Assembly (NCBI GenBank): GCA_002729885.1
Contig: PBUB01000028.1
Location: forward strand, 1-64,000
Source: Spirochaetaceae bacterium
GTDB lineage: Bacteria; Spirochaetota; Leptospiria; Leptospirales; Leptonemataceae
DNA: 64,000 nucleotides
Direction of reading: 5' to 3'
Shown piece after piece: positions 44,035 through 52,359 of this stretch. Under the pieces are notes generated by a model. It searched no databases. It had not been told where the DNA came from and saw nothing but the letters and a program-made list of their open reading frames with translations. Each line of letters opens with the position of its first letter. Within the stretch, counting starts at the first letter, position 1. The translations under genes and the position numbers were made by a program.

Positions 44035-46947
44035 ATGCAAAACAATAGCCATCCGATTGGATTGACTGGAAAAAGCAGTCCGAAGCACCGTCCTGTTATG
44101 GATTGGACGCCCGCCACTTTGCGCCGCGAATGGTATAAATTCTTTGAAGGAAAGAAGCATCTAAAGCTTCCCTCAGCCAGCCTGCTACCTGCGGGCGACC
44201 CCACCCTGCTCTTTACCTCGGCTGGCATGGTGCCGTTCAAGCCCTATTTTGAAGGATCCGAAGATCCTCCTTCAGGAAGAGTAGTTACCATTCAGAAATG
44301 TTTGCGCACCACTGATCTGGAAAGCGTAGGAAAAACCGCCCGACATTTAACCTTTTTCGAAATGCTCGGTAACTTCAGTTTTGGTGACTACTTCAAGAAA
44401 GAGGCCGTGGCCATGGCCTACGAATTCTCTACAGAGGTTCTCAAACTGGACCCGGAGAAGATTCATATTACTATCTACACCGATGATGATGAAACCAAAG
44501 ATCTATGGATGGACATCGGAGTGCCGGAACAGCGAATTACTCGCCTGGGAAAAGAAGATAACTGGTGGGGTCCGGCCGGCGACTCGGGGCCCTGTGGTCC
44601 GTGTACAGAACTCTATCTGGATCGAGGTCCGGAAAAATGCGCCGAGGAAGGCGGATGCGGAAATCCAGAAACATGCGCACCGGGAAATGACTGCGATCGA
44701 TTCATGGAGTACTGGAACCTGGTTTTCAATCAGTACAATCAGGACCGGGAAGGCAATCTGGCTCCTCTTCGCTCCAAAGGCATTGATACCGGTGCCGGAC
44801 TGGAGCGAATCGTTGCTCTATTAAATGGCACTGAAAGCGTATACGAAACTTCGGAGCTCATCCAGCTACGCGAAAGAACAAAAGAGTCCATTCTGGCAAT
44901 GGGTCTGGAAGCTCCCTCCGAAGATTCATCCTATCATATTCTGTCTGCCTACCGGGTCATTGCAGATCATGCGAGATCCGCCAGTTTCGCCATAGGCGAT
45001 GGAATACTTCCGGATAACCATGGACGAGGTTATGTAATTCGCAGGATGCTGCGAAGGGCCTGCCTGTTTGCCCGGGAACTGGGCGTTTCGGCCCCTCTGC
45101 TGTATAGTCTGGTGCCTACCATTGTAGATATTTATGATGAGTTCTATCCAGAACTAAAGAAATCTGCAGATAAGATTCAAAAGACCCTGGAAGACGAAGA
45201 GAAACGATTCCTCCGTACTCTGGATACAGGAATGAAGATCTGGCAGCAGTATCTGGATGAACATCAGAAGAAGAAGGCGAAAACCTTCTCTGGCTCCCAG
45301 GCATTCCGGCTTTATGATACCTATGGGTTTCCTCTGGAGATGACCATTGAGCTGGCGGAGAAAGCCGGCATGAAAGTGGATCTAAAGGAATTCGAAAAGG
45401 AAATGGAACATCAGCGCGAAATGGCTCAGTCCGCATCGAAGTGGGCGGATGTTCAATTGCCCTCGGATCTCAAACTTCCTACGGGTCATCGCACAGACTT
45501 CGAAGGCTATCATGATTTTCAGCGCAAGAGTACAGTGGAAGCCCTTGCCGAAGGAGATCACACAGGAACCGCTCTGAAAGCACCCAGCAAAGAGCGATGC
45601 ATGGTCATAACGAAAGAGACCTGCTTTTATCCAGAAGGTGGCGGACAACTGGGGGACAAAGGCTGGATTCGCTCCGATTCAGGGGTATTTCGCGTAGAAG
45701 ATACCAGAAAAAAAGGCGATTTAATCCTGCATCTGGGTAGAATGGAAACCGGCGAAATCTCCGAAGGCCAGTCCGTAGACATGGAAATCGATGAAGAGCG
45801 ACGACTGGCACTGACCCGACATCATAGCGCCACGCATCTGCTAAACAAAAGTTTGAGAGATATCCTGGGAGACCACATTCTGCAGACTGGCTCTCTTGTG
45901 GCAGATAACTATCTTCGATTTGACTTTTCGCATCCCAATCGCATCTCTCCGGAGGATCTGGAAAAAATTGAAAAGCAGGTAAATCAGGCGATCGCCAGCG
46001 ATGCAGAGGTTACAACAGAAGTATTGCCCATAGAAAAGGCGAAGGAGTCCGGAGCTCTGGCCACCTTCGGAGAAAAGTACGGCGAAGAAGTACGTGTTGT
46101 CTCCATGGGCGGCGGAGATCTAAGTATCGAATTCTGCGGTGGATGCCATGTGGATCGCACAGGACAGATTCAGTATTTTCACATTCTAAAAGAGAGTAGC
46201 CCCGGTGCCGGTAACAGACGCATTGAAGCAGTGGCCGGGCCCGGAGTTGCCGACTACTTCAAACAGGAATTTCACAGGCTCCAGCTGGAAAAATCCAACC
46301 TGGAAGGCGCTTTGCAGGGCATGAAAAACCTATTATCGGACAACAAGTCCGAAGAGGCCGCAGAGCTTTCCGGGGAAGTTGAGTCCATAAAACCGGAAAT
46401 GGAAATACCATCTGCATCCGAAATTCAATCCACTCTGGAAAGTGCGGCCGGAGTCCTTAAGTTACAGAGTCAATTGAGAACTGTTGACGAAGAACTCCGA
46501 GAGAAACAAAAGGCCAGACTGAAGCTGGAAAAGAAGATCAACAGTCAATCTGTGGATCTGGAAGCTATTGTAGAAAAGGCAAGAGCCAGTGAGCAAAAAA
46601 GAGGTAAGGTTCGAGTGTTTTCCTTGCAGGAAGACGGACTGGATGCGCAGATTCTCAGACAGGCTGGAGATAGACTCAAAGAGAGCGAACGTGATTGCGT
46701 AGTATTGATTGGAGCAAAAACCGAGAAAGGGGCCATGCTTGTTTTTATGGCCACAAAGTCGGCAGTAGATGCTGGCATCGACTGCGGGGCCTTGATTCGT
46801 AATGCGGCCCCGGTAATCGGTGGCAAAGGTGGCGGCAAAAAGGACATGGCCCAGGCTGGCGGGCCGGATGCGGATTCGTTGGCGGATGCTCTCAAGAAAG
46901 CGGATTCTGAAATCGAATCCATGATGGCTGCAAGTGAAGCCAGATAG
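44035..46947 (+). CDS. alaS: alanine--tRNA ligase
   Basis: AlaRS attaches alanine to tRNA-Ala. The class II core is visible (FTSAGMVPFKPYF, ERWGPAGDSGPCGPC-like segment DNWWGPAGDSGPCGPCTE), then the editing domain with HHSATHLL and the zinc ligands in CGGCHVDRTGQI, and a C-terminal coiled-coil and C-Ala region ending HIGGKGGGKKDMAQAGG-like. ATG at 44035 is preceded by GGGAG ten bases upstream; the conserved part begins after ATG 44098 (MDWTPATLRREWYKFF), so the extra 21 residues may or may not be translated. 970 residues is at the long end of the family. Confidence 0.97.
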   Translation: MQNNSHPIGLTGKSSPKHRPVMDWTPATLRREWYKFFEGKKHLKLPSASLLPAGDPTLLFTSAGMVPFKPYFEGSEDPPSGRVVTIQKCLRTTDLESVGKTARHLTFFEMLGNFSFGDYFKKEAVAMAYEFSTEVLKLDPEKIHITIYTDDDETKDLWMDIGVPEQRITRLGKEDNWWGPAGDSGPCGPCTELYLDRGPEKCAEEGGCGNPETCAPGNDCDRFMEYWNLVFNQYNQDREGNLAPLRSKGIDTGAGLERIVALLNGTESVYETSELIQLRERTKESILAMGLEAPSEDSSYHILSAYRVIADHARSASFAIGDGILPDNHGRGYVIRRMLRRACLFARELGVSAPLLYSLVPTIVDIYDEFYPELKKSADKIQKTLEDEEKRFLRTLDTGMKIWQQYLDEHQKKKAKTFSGSQAFRLYDTYGFPLEMTIELAEKAGMKVDLKEFEKEMEHQREMAQSASKWADVQLPSDLKLPTGHRTDFEGYHDFQRKSTVEALAEGDHTGTALKAPSKERCMVITKETCFYPEGGGQLGDKGWIRSDSGVFRVEDTRKKGDLILHLGRMETGEISEGQSVDMEIDEERRLALTRHHSATHLLNKSLRDILGDHILQTGSLVADNYLRFDFSHPNRISPEDLEKIEKQVNQAIASDAEVTTEVLPIEKAKESGALATFGEKYGEEVRVVSMGGGDLSIEFCGGCHVDRTGQIQYFHILKESSPGAGNRRIEAVAGPGVADYFKQEFHRLQLEKSNLEGALQGMKNLLSDNKSEEAAELSGEVESIKPEMEIPSASEIQSTLESAAGVLKLQSQLRTVDEELREKQKARLKLEKKINSQSVDLEAIVEKARASEQKRGKVRVFSLQEDGLDAQILRQAGDRLKESERDCVVLIGAKTEKGAMLVFMATKSAVDAGIDCGALIRNAAPVIGGKGGGKKDMAQAGGPDADSLADALKKADSEIESMMAASEAR

Positions 46948-47047
46948 CAAACAAGCCAATTGGGCAAATAGAAATTAGATGCGAATCCGTCCTTAAACAG
47001 TAAAAAGAGATTACAGGTCCTGATTCACAGGACAACGGGAGACAAAA

Positions 47048-47536
47048 GTGGCAGAATATTCATTTGATGTAGCATGCAAAGTAGACGAGCAGGAACTGGC
47101 CAACGCCATTGATCAGACTTTGAAGGAAGTGAACAACCGCTTCGATTTCAAGGGAGTGGATGTAAGCATTAAAAAAGAGAAAGAATCCCTGGCAATGGAA
47201 AGCTCCGATGAGCTGCACATGAAACAACTGATTGATGTGCTTCAGAGCAAAATGGTAAAACGAGATCTTAACCTGAAAGCATTTAACTTTGGCGAATTGG
47301 ATACGAATGTATCTGGTCAGGTAAAATGCAAAGTGGATGTTCAGAACGGACTAACGCAGGACCAGTGCAAACAGGTTAATAAATTGATCAAAGAAACCAA
47401 ACTGAAGGTTCAAAGCAGAGTCCAGGGTGATGCCGTTCGAGTTACCGGCAAGAGCAAAGACGATCTTCAATCAGTGATGAAACACCTCCGCGAATCTGAT
47501 CTACCCTATGCGGTGACTTTCGACAACTATCGATAG
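47048..47536 (+). CDS. yajQ: YajQ-family nucleotide-binding protein
   Basis: The opening AEYSFDVACKVDEQELANAIDQTLKEVNNRFDFKGVD and the closing LQSVMKHLRESDLPYAVTFDNYR are family signatures. YajQ relatives have a double ferredoxin-like fold; the Xanthomonas homologue binds cyclic di-GMP, and others bind tRNA or GTP-like ligands. The start is GTG at 47048, with GGGAG six bases upstream. It lies 100 bp after alaS and six bases before the next gene. Confidence 0.95.
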   Translation: MAEYSFDVACKVDEQELANAIDQTLKEVNNRFDFKGVDVSIKKEKESLAMESSDELHMKQLIDVLQSKMVKRDLNLKAFNFGELDTNVSGQVKCKVDVQNGLTQDQCKQVNKLIKETKLKVQSRVQGDAVRVTGKSKDDLQSVMKHLRESDLPYAVTFDNYR

Positions 47537-47542
47537 TAATGC

Positions 47543-48496
47543 ATGGCCTCCTTCGAAGAAGCTTTATTCAGCCTTCAGGCCGCTCACTTTGAAGAGGCCA
47601 AATCCGAGTTCGGCACCCTTCTGGAGGCTGAGCCCGATACCACCGAATATATGGCAGGTTTCTATGCCTCGGGCTACTGGGCCATTCGTAAAGAACAGCT
47701 CACTTCCTCCGAGCCTGCAAGACCGGGCACCGGACTTATGGAAGCCTGGGACTCGTTCCAGGAAGTGGCCGAAGAAAAGGGCTTTGGCAATACAAAGAGC
47801 CTTCGCGCAGTTATGAAAGCTGTGCTGGGACGTGCGGCCGAACAGTACCGACAGAAGTTCCAGCGAGAAGGTATGGCCCATCCAGATTTTTCGGATCTGG
47901 AAGAACTGGGAAAATGTCTCATTCGCATTCAGGACTATGAAAATGCGAAGGAGATTCTTCAGTATGCGAAGCGTATTCAACCTGGAAGATCTGGAATTCA
48001 TTTTCTGCTGGCCGAATGCTTCTTGAACGATGGGGAGCAAGATTTCGCAGAAAGAGGACTGGGATTCTACAGAGATGGATTCATAATACAGCCAGGCCAG
48101 TTTGATCCGGCATATTCATACTCCGGAATAGTTCAGGAAACTCTGCAGCAGCTAGGTGAAGAAAAGGACAATGATCTGGATCGAGTTTTGCTATGGCTTC
48201 CAGCCTACATGATGGCGCGCTCACAGTACCCCGGGCTTCGCCGACTAAACCGGGATGAGGTGAGCCAGCTACAGAGAGAGACCCATCGCCTGGAAAAGGA
48301 CCTGGGCACGGTGATGGATCGCTTTAAAGAAAAAGTAGAGGCAAGGCTGGCCTTTTACTACCTGGTGCTCCATCAGGCCGCGGTTTTTGTTTATAATGAT
48401 CCGGACTATGCCCGGGAATTACTGGATTCATTGAAAGAAATCCATGCAGGCTTGCATCAAATTGTGAAAGAGACGATGCAAAAAAAGTCCGGTTAA
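47543..48496 (+). CDS. TPR-like helical-repeat protein
   Basis: Helical pairs such as AHFEEAKSEFGTLLEAEPDTTEYMAGFYA and LIRIQDYENAKEILQYAKRIQPGRSGIHFLLAECFL have TPR-like spacing and composition. The protein has no signal peptide and should be cytoplasmic. It starts seven bases after yajQ and is surely co-transcribed. No catalytic residues are seen; a protein-binding role is likely. Confidence 0.75.
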   Translation: MASFEEALFSLQAAHFEEAKSEFGTLLEAEPDTTEYMAGFYASGYWAIRKEQLTSSEPARPGTGLMEAWDSFQEVAEEKGFGNTKSLRAVMKAVLGRAAEQYRQKFQREGMAHPDFSDLEELGKCLIRIQDYENAKEILQYAKRIQPGRSGIHFLLAECFLNDGEQDFAERGLGFYRDGFIIQPGQFDPAYSYSGIVQETLQQLGEEKDNDLDRVLLWLPAYMMARSQYPGLRRLNRDEVSQLQRETHRLEKDLGTVMDRFKEKVEARLAFYYLVLHQAAVFVYNDPDYARELLDSLKEIHAGLHQIVKETMQKKSG

Positions 48497-48517
48497 GGCA
48501 TAGGCATGGGCGTTGGC

Positions 48518-49615
48518 TTACAGTAGAATCAGTCTGATGGAATAGGAGAAGCGGAATTGATGGAATTGCAGATGCAATTCCCTTTCTTTAAAAAACGTAA
48601 CTCCATAGCTTCCCTGGAAAATGCAGGCATCTGTGGGACAGAGAATACCGGTACCCCAGGAAAGAAACATAAAGCCTGTACCCGCCGCTTTTCTGGTAAT
48701 GTTGACATTGTTTCTCCCCAGGGAAATGGCTCCGTAGGCTTCTTCCAGGGATAGATTCAATTTTCCTGCAGGTGCTCCTCGGGTTAGATAGTTCAGTAAC
48801 ACCAGGTTATTTCCGCGAATGCTGAATCCGTCCCGGAATAGAATATATTTTCCGTAGGTCTCCAATCCCCAGGGCTGCTGCAGATTGAGGATCAAGTAAG
48901 AAGCAATAGGATCGCCGCCGGTAACATTGAAACCTGAAGAAAAAAGAGTGGTCTGCTGCAAGTTTCGCACAAAGTCAGATCGATCCGGGGCCGATTGGGA
49001 GAACAGGAGTACCCTTTGATCTTCGTTCTGAAAAATAAAATTCCCTGAGATGCGCATGGACTGAACACCATATCCAAAGCCAAAGCGAAATCCGTCGTAC
49101 CTGTTATTCGAACCAACATACAGAACCGGTGATATGACGGTGTAATAACCGGTCATACGAGTCCCAAGATCGCTACTGATTCGATCTGGCTGCCCCTGCT
49201 CATCCAGAGTGCTGATCATCTGTTTCTTGAATTCCAGATTGCCGGCCCAGGCAAGCAAATGGATACCTACGAAATCCTCGAGCTTCCAGTCCGCGGTGGT
49301 TAGATCAACATGCCAGGAGGGTCGAGAACCTCCATCCATCTCTGCGAAAGATCCAACAGCGCTCTCCTGACCTTTCTTGATTACCAGATCTTCGTGACCC
49401 AGGACCACTCCGGGATTAATGGCCAATCTAAAATCAGAAGGTGCCGGTTCCTCTTCAGAGGCGGTGTCCGGCTCACCCACCACATCCGGCTCCAGAGGTT
49501 GAGCCGGTAGAGAAAACTGAGAGAAGACTACAATCGCAATGGCCGAAAGTAACAACCCATGGAATGGAAAACGAAAAAAACCGAAAGCCTTGTGGCCAAA
49601 CCCCTGCCCCAGCAT
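48518..49615 (-). CDS. probable outer-membrane beta-barrel protein
   Basis: GGGAGG stands seven bases before ATG 49615, so I chose that start; longer frames to 49684 are unlikely. A long signal-like segment (FHGLLLSAIAIVVFSQFSLPAQPLE) precedes an acidic linker. The rest has alternating hydrophobic strands with aromatic edges (YTVISPVLYVGSNNRYDGFRFGFGYGV) and ends FSYSIRLILL, a plausible barrel. Function unknown. It converges on the TPR gene. Confidence 0.7.
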   Translation of the reverse strand: MLGQGFGHKAFGFFRFPFHGLLLSAIAIVVFSQFSLPAQPLEPDVVGEPDTASEEEPAPSDFRLAINPGVVLGHEDLVIKKGQESAVGSFAEMDGGSRPSWHVDLTTADWKLEDFVGIHLLAWAGNLEFKKQMISTLDEQGQPDRISSDLGTRMTGYYTVISPVLYVGSNNRYDGFRFGFGYGVQSMRISGNFIFQNEDQRVLLFSQSAPDRSDFVRNLQQTTLFSSGFNVTGGDPIASYLILNLQQPWGLETYGKYILFRDGFSIRGNNLVLLNYLTRGAPAGKLNLSLEEAYGAISLGRNNVNITRKAAGTGFMFLSWGTGILCPTDACIFQGSYGVTFFKERELHLQFHQFRFSYSIRLILL

Positions 49616-49806
49616 CATGACGCCTCCCATTGCAGGCCAGATTTTTCTGGATAACTCTTGCCGGATCAGGGATTCGGCAAGCACTAAATGTGCGAAACGA
49701 AAGCCAGGAATATCCCTGTATTATGCTACCTGGTTGCTAGAATACATCGACGTTCCCCGCTTGCATTTCACTGGCCCGGGCCAATTTCTTTGCTTAAACT
49801 GTAGAT

Positions 49807-50871
49807 ATGCAGAATGGACTCCCCCTGGTCTCCTTCGCACTTATAGAGAACAATCGCCTAATACTTGGCCTGGTGAGCATTGCACTGATAGTTCTGGGCC
49901 TTAGATTCGCTCTGCGATACGCCGGCATCTTGATGCTGGATTACGGTCGTAATCGCATGCTCTGGGAATTACTGGTGCGAAATCCCGGAACCCTGGCTCT
50001 CTTTCTAACCGTTGTGGCAGGAAATTTTCTGTTAGCTTACGGGCCGGTGCCCGAACAGGTTGCCTCCGCTTACAATCAGGTACTCTTTCTTTCTGGCATT
50101 GCCCTGGCAGCGCTTCTGGGAATTCGGATGATGCTGGGTTTTTCCCGACTCTATCTACGCCGATTCAATATGCAGACCAGCGACAACCTGGCTGCTCGAA
50201 AGGTGCACACACAGGTAAGGATCATTGAACGCATCGCCATTGTATTTATACTGTTCCTTGCCATAATTACTGCTGCGCTCTCCTTTGAACAGGTGCGCGA
50301 ATTTGGTGTGAGCATTCTGGCCTCTGCCGGTGTACTGGGAATCATTCTGGGATTTGCTGCTCAGAAGAGCATCGCCCTTATTTTTGCAGGAATTCAAATC
50401 GCCATTACGCAGCCCATTCGCATAGACGATGCAGTAATTGTTGAAAATGAGTGGGGTTGGATCGAGGAAATAACCCTTACATATGTAGTAATCAGACTAT
50501 GGGACCGTCGCCGATTAATTGTACCCATCAACTACTTTACCGACAAGCCATTCCAGAACTGGACAAGGCAGTCCGCCGACCTGCTGGGCACAGTATACGT
50601 GTATCTGGACTATCGAATGCCGGTGGAGGAGATTCGCACTGTAGCCAGAACCATAGTCGAAAGTACACCGCTATGGAATGGCGAGGTCTGCGTGGTACAG
50701 GTGACCGAGTTTATGAAGGATCATATGCAGCTCCGCATTCTGGCCACCGCCAACAGTAGTCCGGAAACCTATGATCTGCGCTGCTTCATTCGCGAAAAGT
50801 TGCTGGAATATCTGCTGGAAAACTATCCGGAGGCACTACCCAGGATTCGCCTGGAGAAGACGGATACTTAG
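49807..50871 (+). CDS. MscS-family mechanosensitive channel
   Basis: Four or five membrane segments lead to the pore-lining TM3-like helix FGVSILASAGVLGIILGFAAQKSIALIFAGIQIAITQPIRIDDAV, the MscS hallmark, followed by the cytoplasmic beta domain (NYFTDKPFQNWTRQ). Channels of this family release solutes under hypo-osmotic shock. At 354 residues it is longer than E. coli MscS. The initiator is ATG at 49807 without a strong ribosome site. It complements the osmoprotectant uptake system elsewhere in the window. Confidence 0.95.
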   Translation: MQNGLPLVSFALIENNRLILGLVSIALIVLGLRFALRYAGILMLDYGRNRMLWELLVRNPGTLALFLTVVAGNFLLAYGPVPEQVASAYNQVLFLSGIALAALLGIRMMLGFSRLYLRRFNMQTSDNLAARKVHTQVRIIERIAIVFILFLAIITAALSFEQVREFGVSILASAGVLGIILGFAAQKSIALIFAGIQIAITQPIRIDDAVIVENEWGWIEEITLTYVVIRLWDRRRLIVPINYFTDKPFQNWTRQSADLLGTVYVYLDYRMPVEEIRTVARTIVESTPLWNGEVCVVQVTEFMKDHMQLRILATANSSPETYDLRCFIREKLLEYLLENYPEALPRIRLEKTDT

Positions 50872-50920
50872 AAGAATGGGAAAACCTTAACCATGAGAAA
50901 TTTGGCATGGGCATCCCAAT

Positions 50921-50981
50921 AAAAAGAAAATACGCAAGGGCATCCTACTCTTAGAATCCATGTCTGCGGACGCCCTGCGTA
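50921..50981 (-). terminator. probable intrinsic terminator of the outer-membrane protein gene
   Basis: TACGCAAGGGC (50931-50941) and GCCCTGCGTA (50972-50981) pair with one bulged base around a 30-base loop. On the minus strand the stem is followed by TTTTCTTTTT. It lies just downstream of the stop at 50996. Confidence 0.75.
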
Positions 50982-50995
50982 ATGATCATTTCTAA

Positions 50996-52048
50996 CTAGA
51001 ATGTTGCGGTAAAGACCGGACCTATTATCCAGCTTCGGTTGAACGTCAAGGTAACCTCGGGTTCAGCATAGAGATAAGAAGTCTGAATCCCAACATTCGG
51101 ATGAAAGAAAAACATAGCCGTTGTAGTAACGTTCCATGCCCCTTTATTCCAGTTTCGCCGAGCATTAATGTTCAGACTCAGGAACTTGTTATAGTCCATG
51201 AATAGGATCAAACCACCACTGCGATCCTCTCGCGGAATCTGAGACATTGATCCTGCATTGATAGCGCTGCCGACCCCATCATAGGTCCAGGCTTGAACTA
51301 TGGCGTTTGCATCTGTAGGTATGAGGTTTTCCTGGCCAACGGAACGACCAATGGTGGGACGAGTATTAATGTGATACCGATTGGACGCATATTGAACATA
51401 AGGGGTTATGCTCCAGCTCTGGATGGGTAGCTTGATTCGAATCCCCAGTTTGCCCACGTTGGAATGGGAGCCATCGTCCGCGTCAATAACCGGAAATGAT
51501 TCATATACATTGGTCCCAATAGTCTTGAATAGTGCATTGGTAACCTTGTAATGTGCAGTAAATCCGGTATGAGTGTAACCAACCATTGGAGCGATGGAAT
51601 CGGTGATATTCCAGTAATACTCAATGGAACCTGTATAGACATTTCCGTTGGCCCCGCCTCCAGCGTTTTCGATGGGAAGCTTCGAGTCTCGAAGCGGAGT
51701 GAAGTTCACCTCGGCCCGTGTGTAAGCCGCTGAAATCACCAACGAATCGCTTCGTAGCATCATCTGCACACCTTTTTGGGGTCCTACCCCTTCCACGGCA
51801 AGATCCAGAGTGCCGGATTGTGTAAGCCCGGTGATTCGACCAATAGCCGGGGAAACGGAGGCCCCGGTAGTTGGATCTGTGTAATTGAACGGAAGCGCGG
51901 AACGAAGCTGCAAATTCATCTGCCCTGAAAAAGGACTAATGATGAATCGCCAATTATCCTCGCTCCTATTGTCCTCCGCCATGACTAGATTTGAATGGCA
52001 AAGCGCCACTAGCACCAGTAATCCAGCCATCTTCTTCTGATTTCGCAT
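50996..52048 (-). CDS. outer-membrane beta-barrel (porin-like) protein
   Basis: A signal peptide ends AEDN. The 325-residue mature chain consists of alternating strands with aromatic girdles (SPFSGQMNLQLRSALPFNY, NSIEYYWNITDSIAPMVGYTH-like turns) and ends TFNRSWIIGPVFTATF, with the terminal Phe typical of BAM substrates. It likely forms an outer-membrane channel or autotransport-free barrel; substrate unknown. It ends at an intrinsic terminator and is divergent from the SpoIIE-phosphatase gene. Confidence 0.85.
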   Translation of the reverse strand: MRNQKKMAGLLVLVALCHSNLVMAEDNRSEDNWRFIISPFSGQMNLQLRSALPFNYTDPTTGASVSPAIGRITGLTQSGTLDLAVEGVGPQKGVQMMLRSDSLVISAAYTRAEVNFTPLRDSKLPIENAGGGANGNVYTGSIEYYWNITDSIAPMVGYTHTGFTAHYKVTNALFKTIGTNVYESFPVIDADDGSHSNVGKLGIRIKLPIQSWSITPYVQYASNRYHINTRPTIGRSVGQENLIPTDANAIVQAWTYDGVGSAINAGSMSQIPREDRSGGLILFMDYNKFLSLNINARRNWNKGAWNVTTTAMFFFHPNVGIQTSYLYAEPEVTLTFNRSWIIGPVFTATF

Positions 52049-52359
52049 TGAATTCCTCCAGTCGGTTGCGCTTTAATGTATCGCACCGCTACCTGAGCTT
52101 AGCAGGATCTGTGCCAGCTTCCTGGAGCATCCCCGGCCCGTAAGAACCGCTTCCAGCATCGATTGATTGAAATCAAGCAGCACGATTCCGAGCAGTCGAT
52201 TGATTTCCAGCACCCTGTGTTCGTCGGGAAGCTTCCTGGAAAGGGAGTAGGACGAGGACCACTCCAGAATTACGGATTCAGGGCGCTCAGAAATAGCAAA
52301 ACAGTAATTGAACCGCGTTTTTGGACAATCAGTAAATTCAAGCCCGGCTGGCATGATTC
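52049..52359. other. 311-bp divergent spacer
   Basis: It carries an inverted pair GAAATCA (52169-52175)/TGATTTC (52201-52207), two direct copies of TCGATTGATT (52159 and 52196), and a possible small minus-strand frame (52073-52354). Promoters for both flanking genes should be here; none is clear. Confidence 0.35.
52073..52354 (-). CDS. possible small protein, doubtful
   Basis: A 93-residue frame with ATG at 52354 ends just upstream of the outer-membrane gene. It lacks a ribosome site, a signal peptide or any motif I know. Part of its sequence (VLEINRLLGIVLLDFNQ) is protein-like, but the inverted and direct repeats within it make a regulatory region equally likely. Confidence 0.2.
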   Translation of the reverse strand: MPAGLEFTDCPKTRFNYCFAISERPESVILEWSSSYSLSRKLPDEHRVLEINRLLGIVLLDFNQSMLEAVLTGRGCSRKLAQILLSSGSGAIH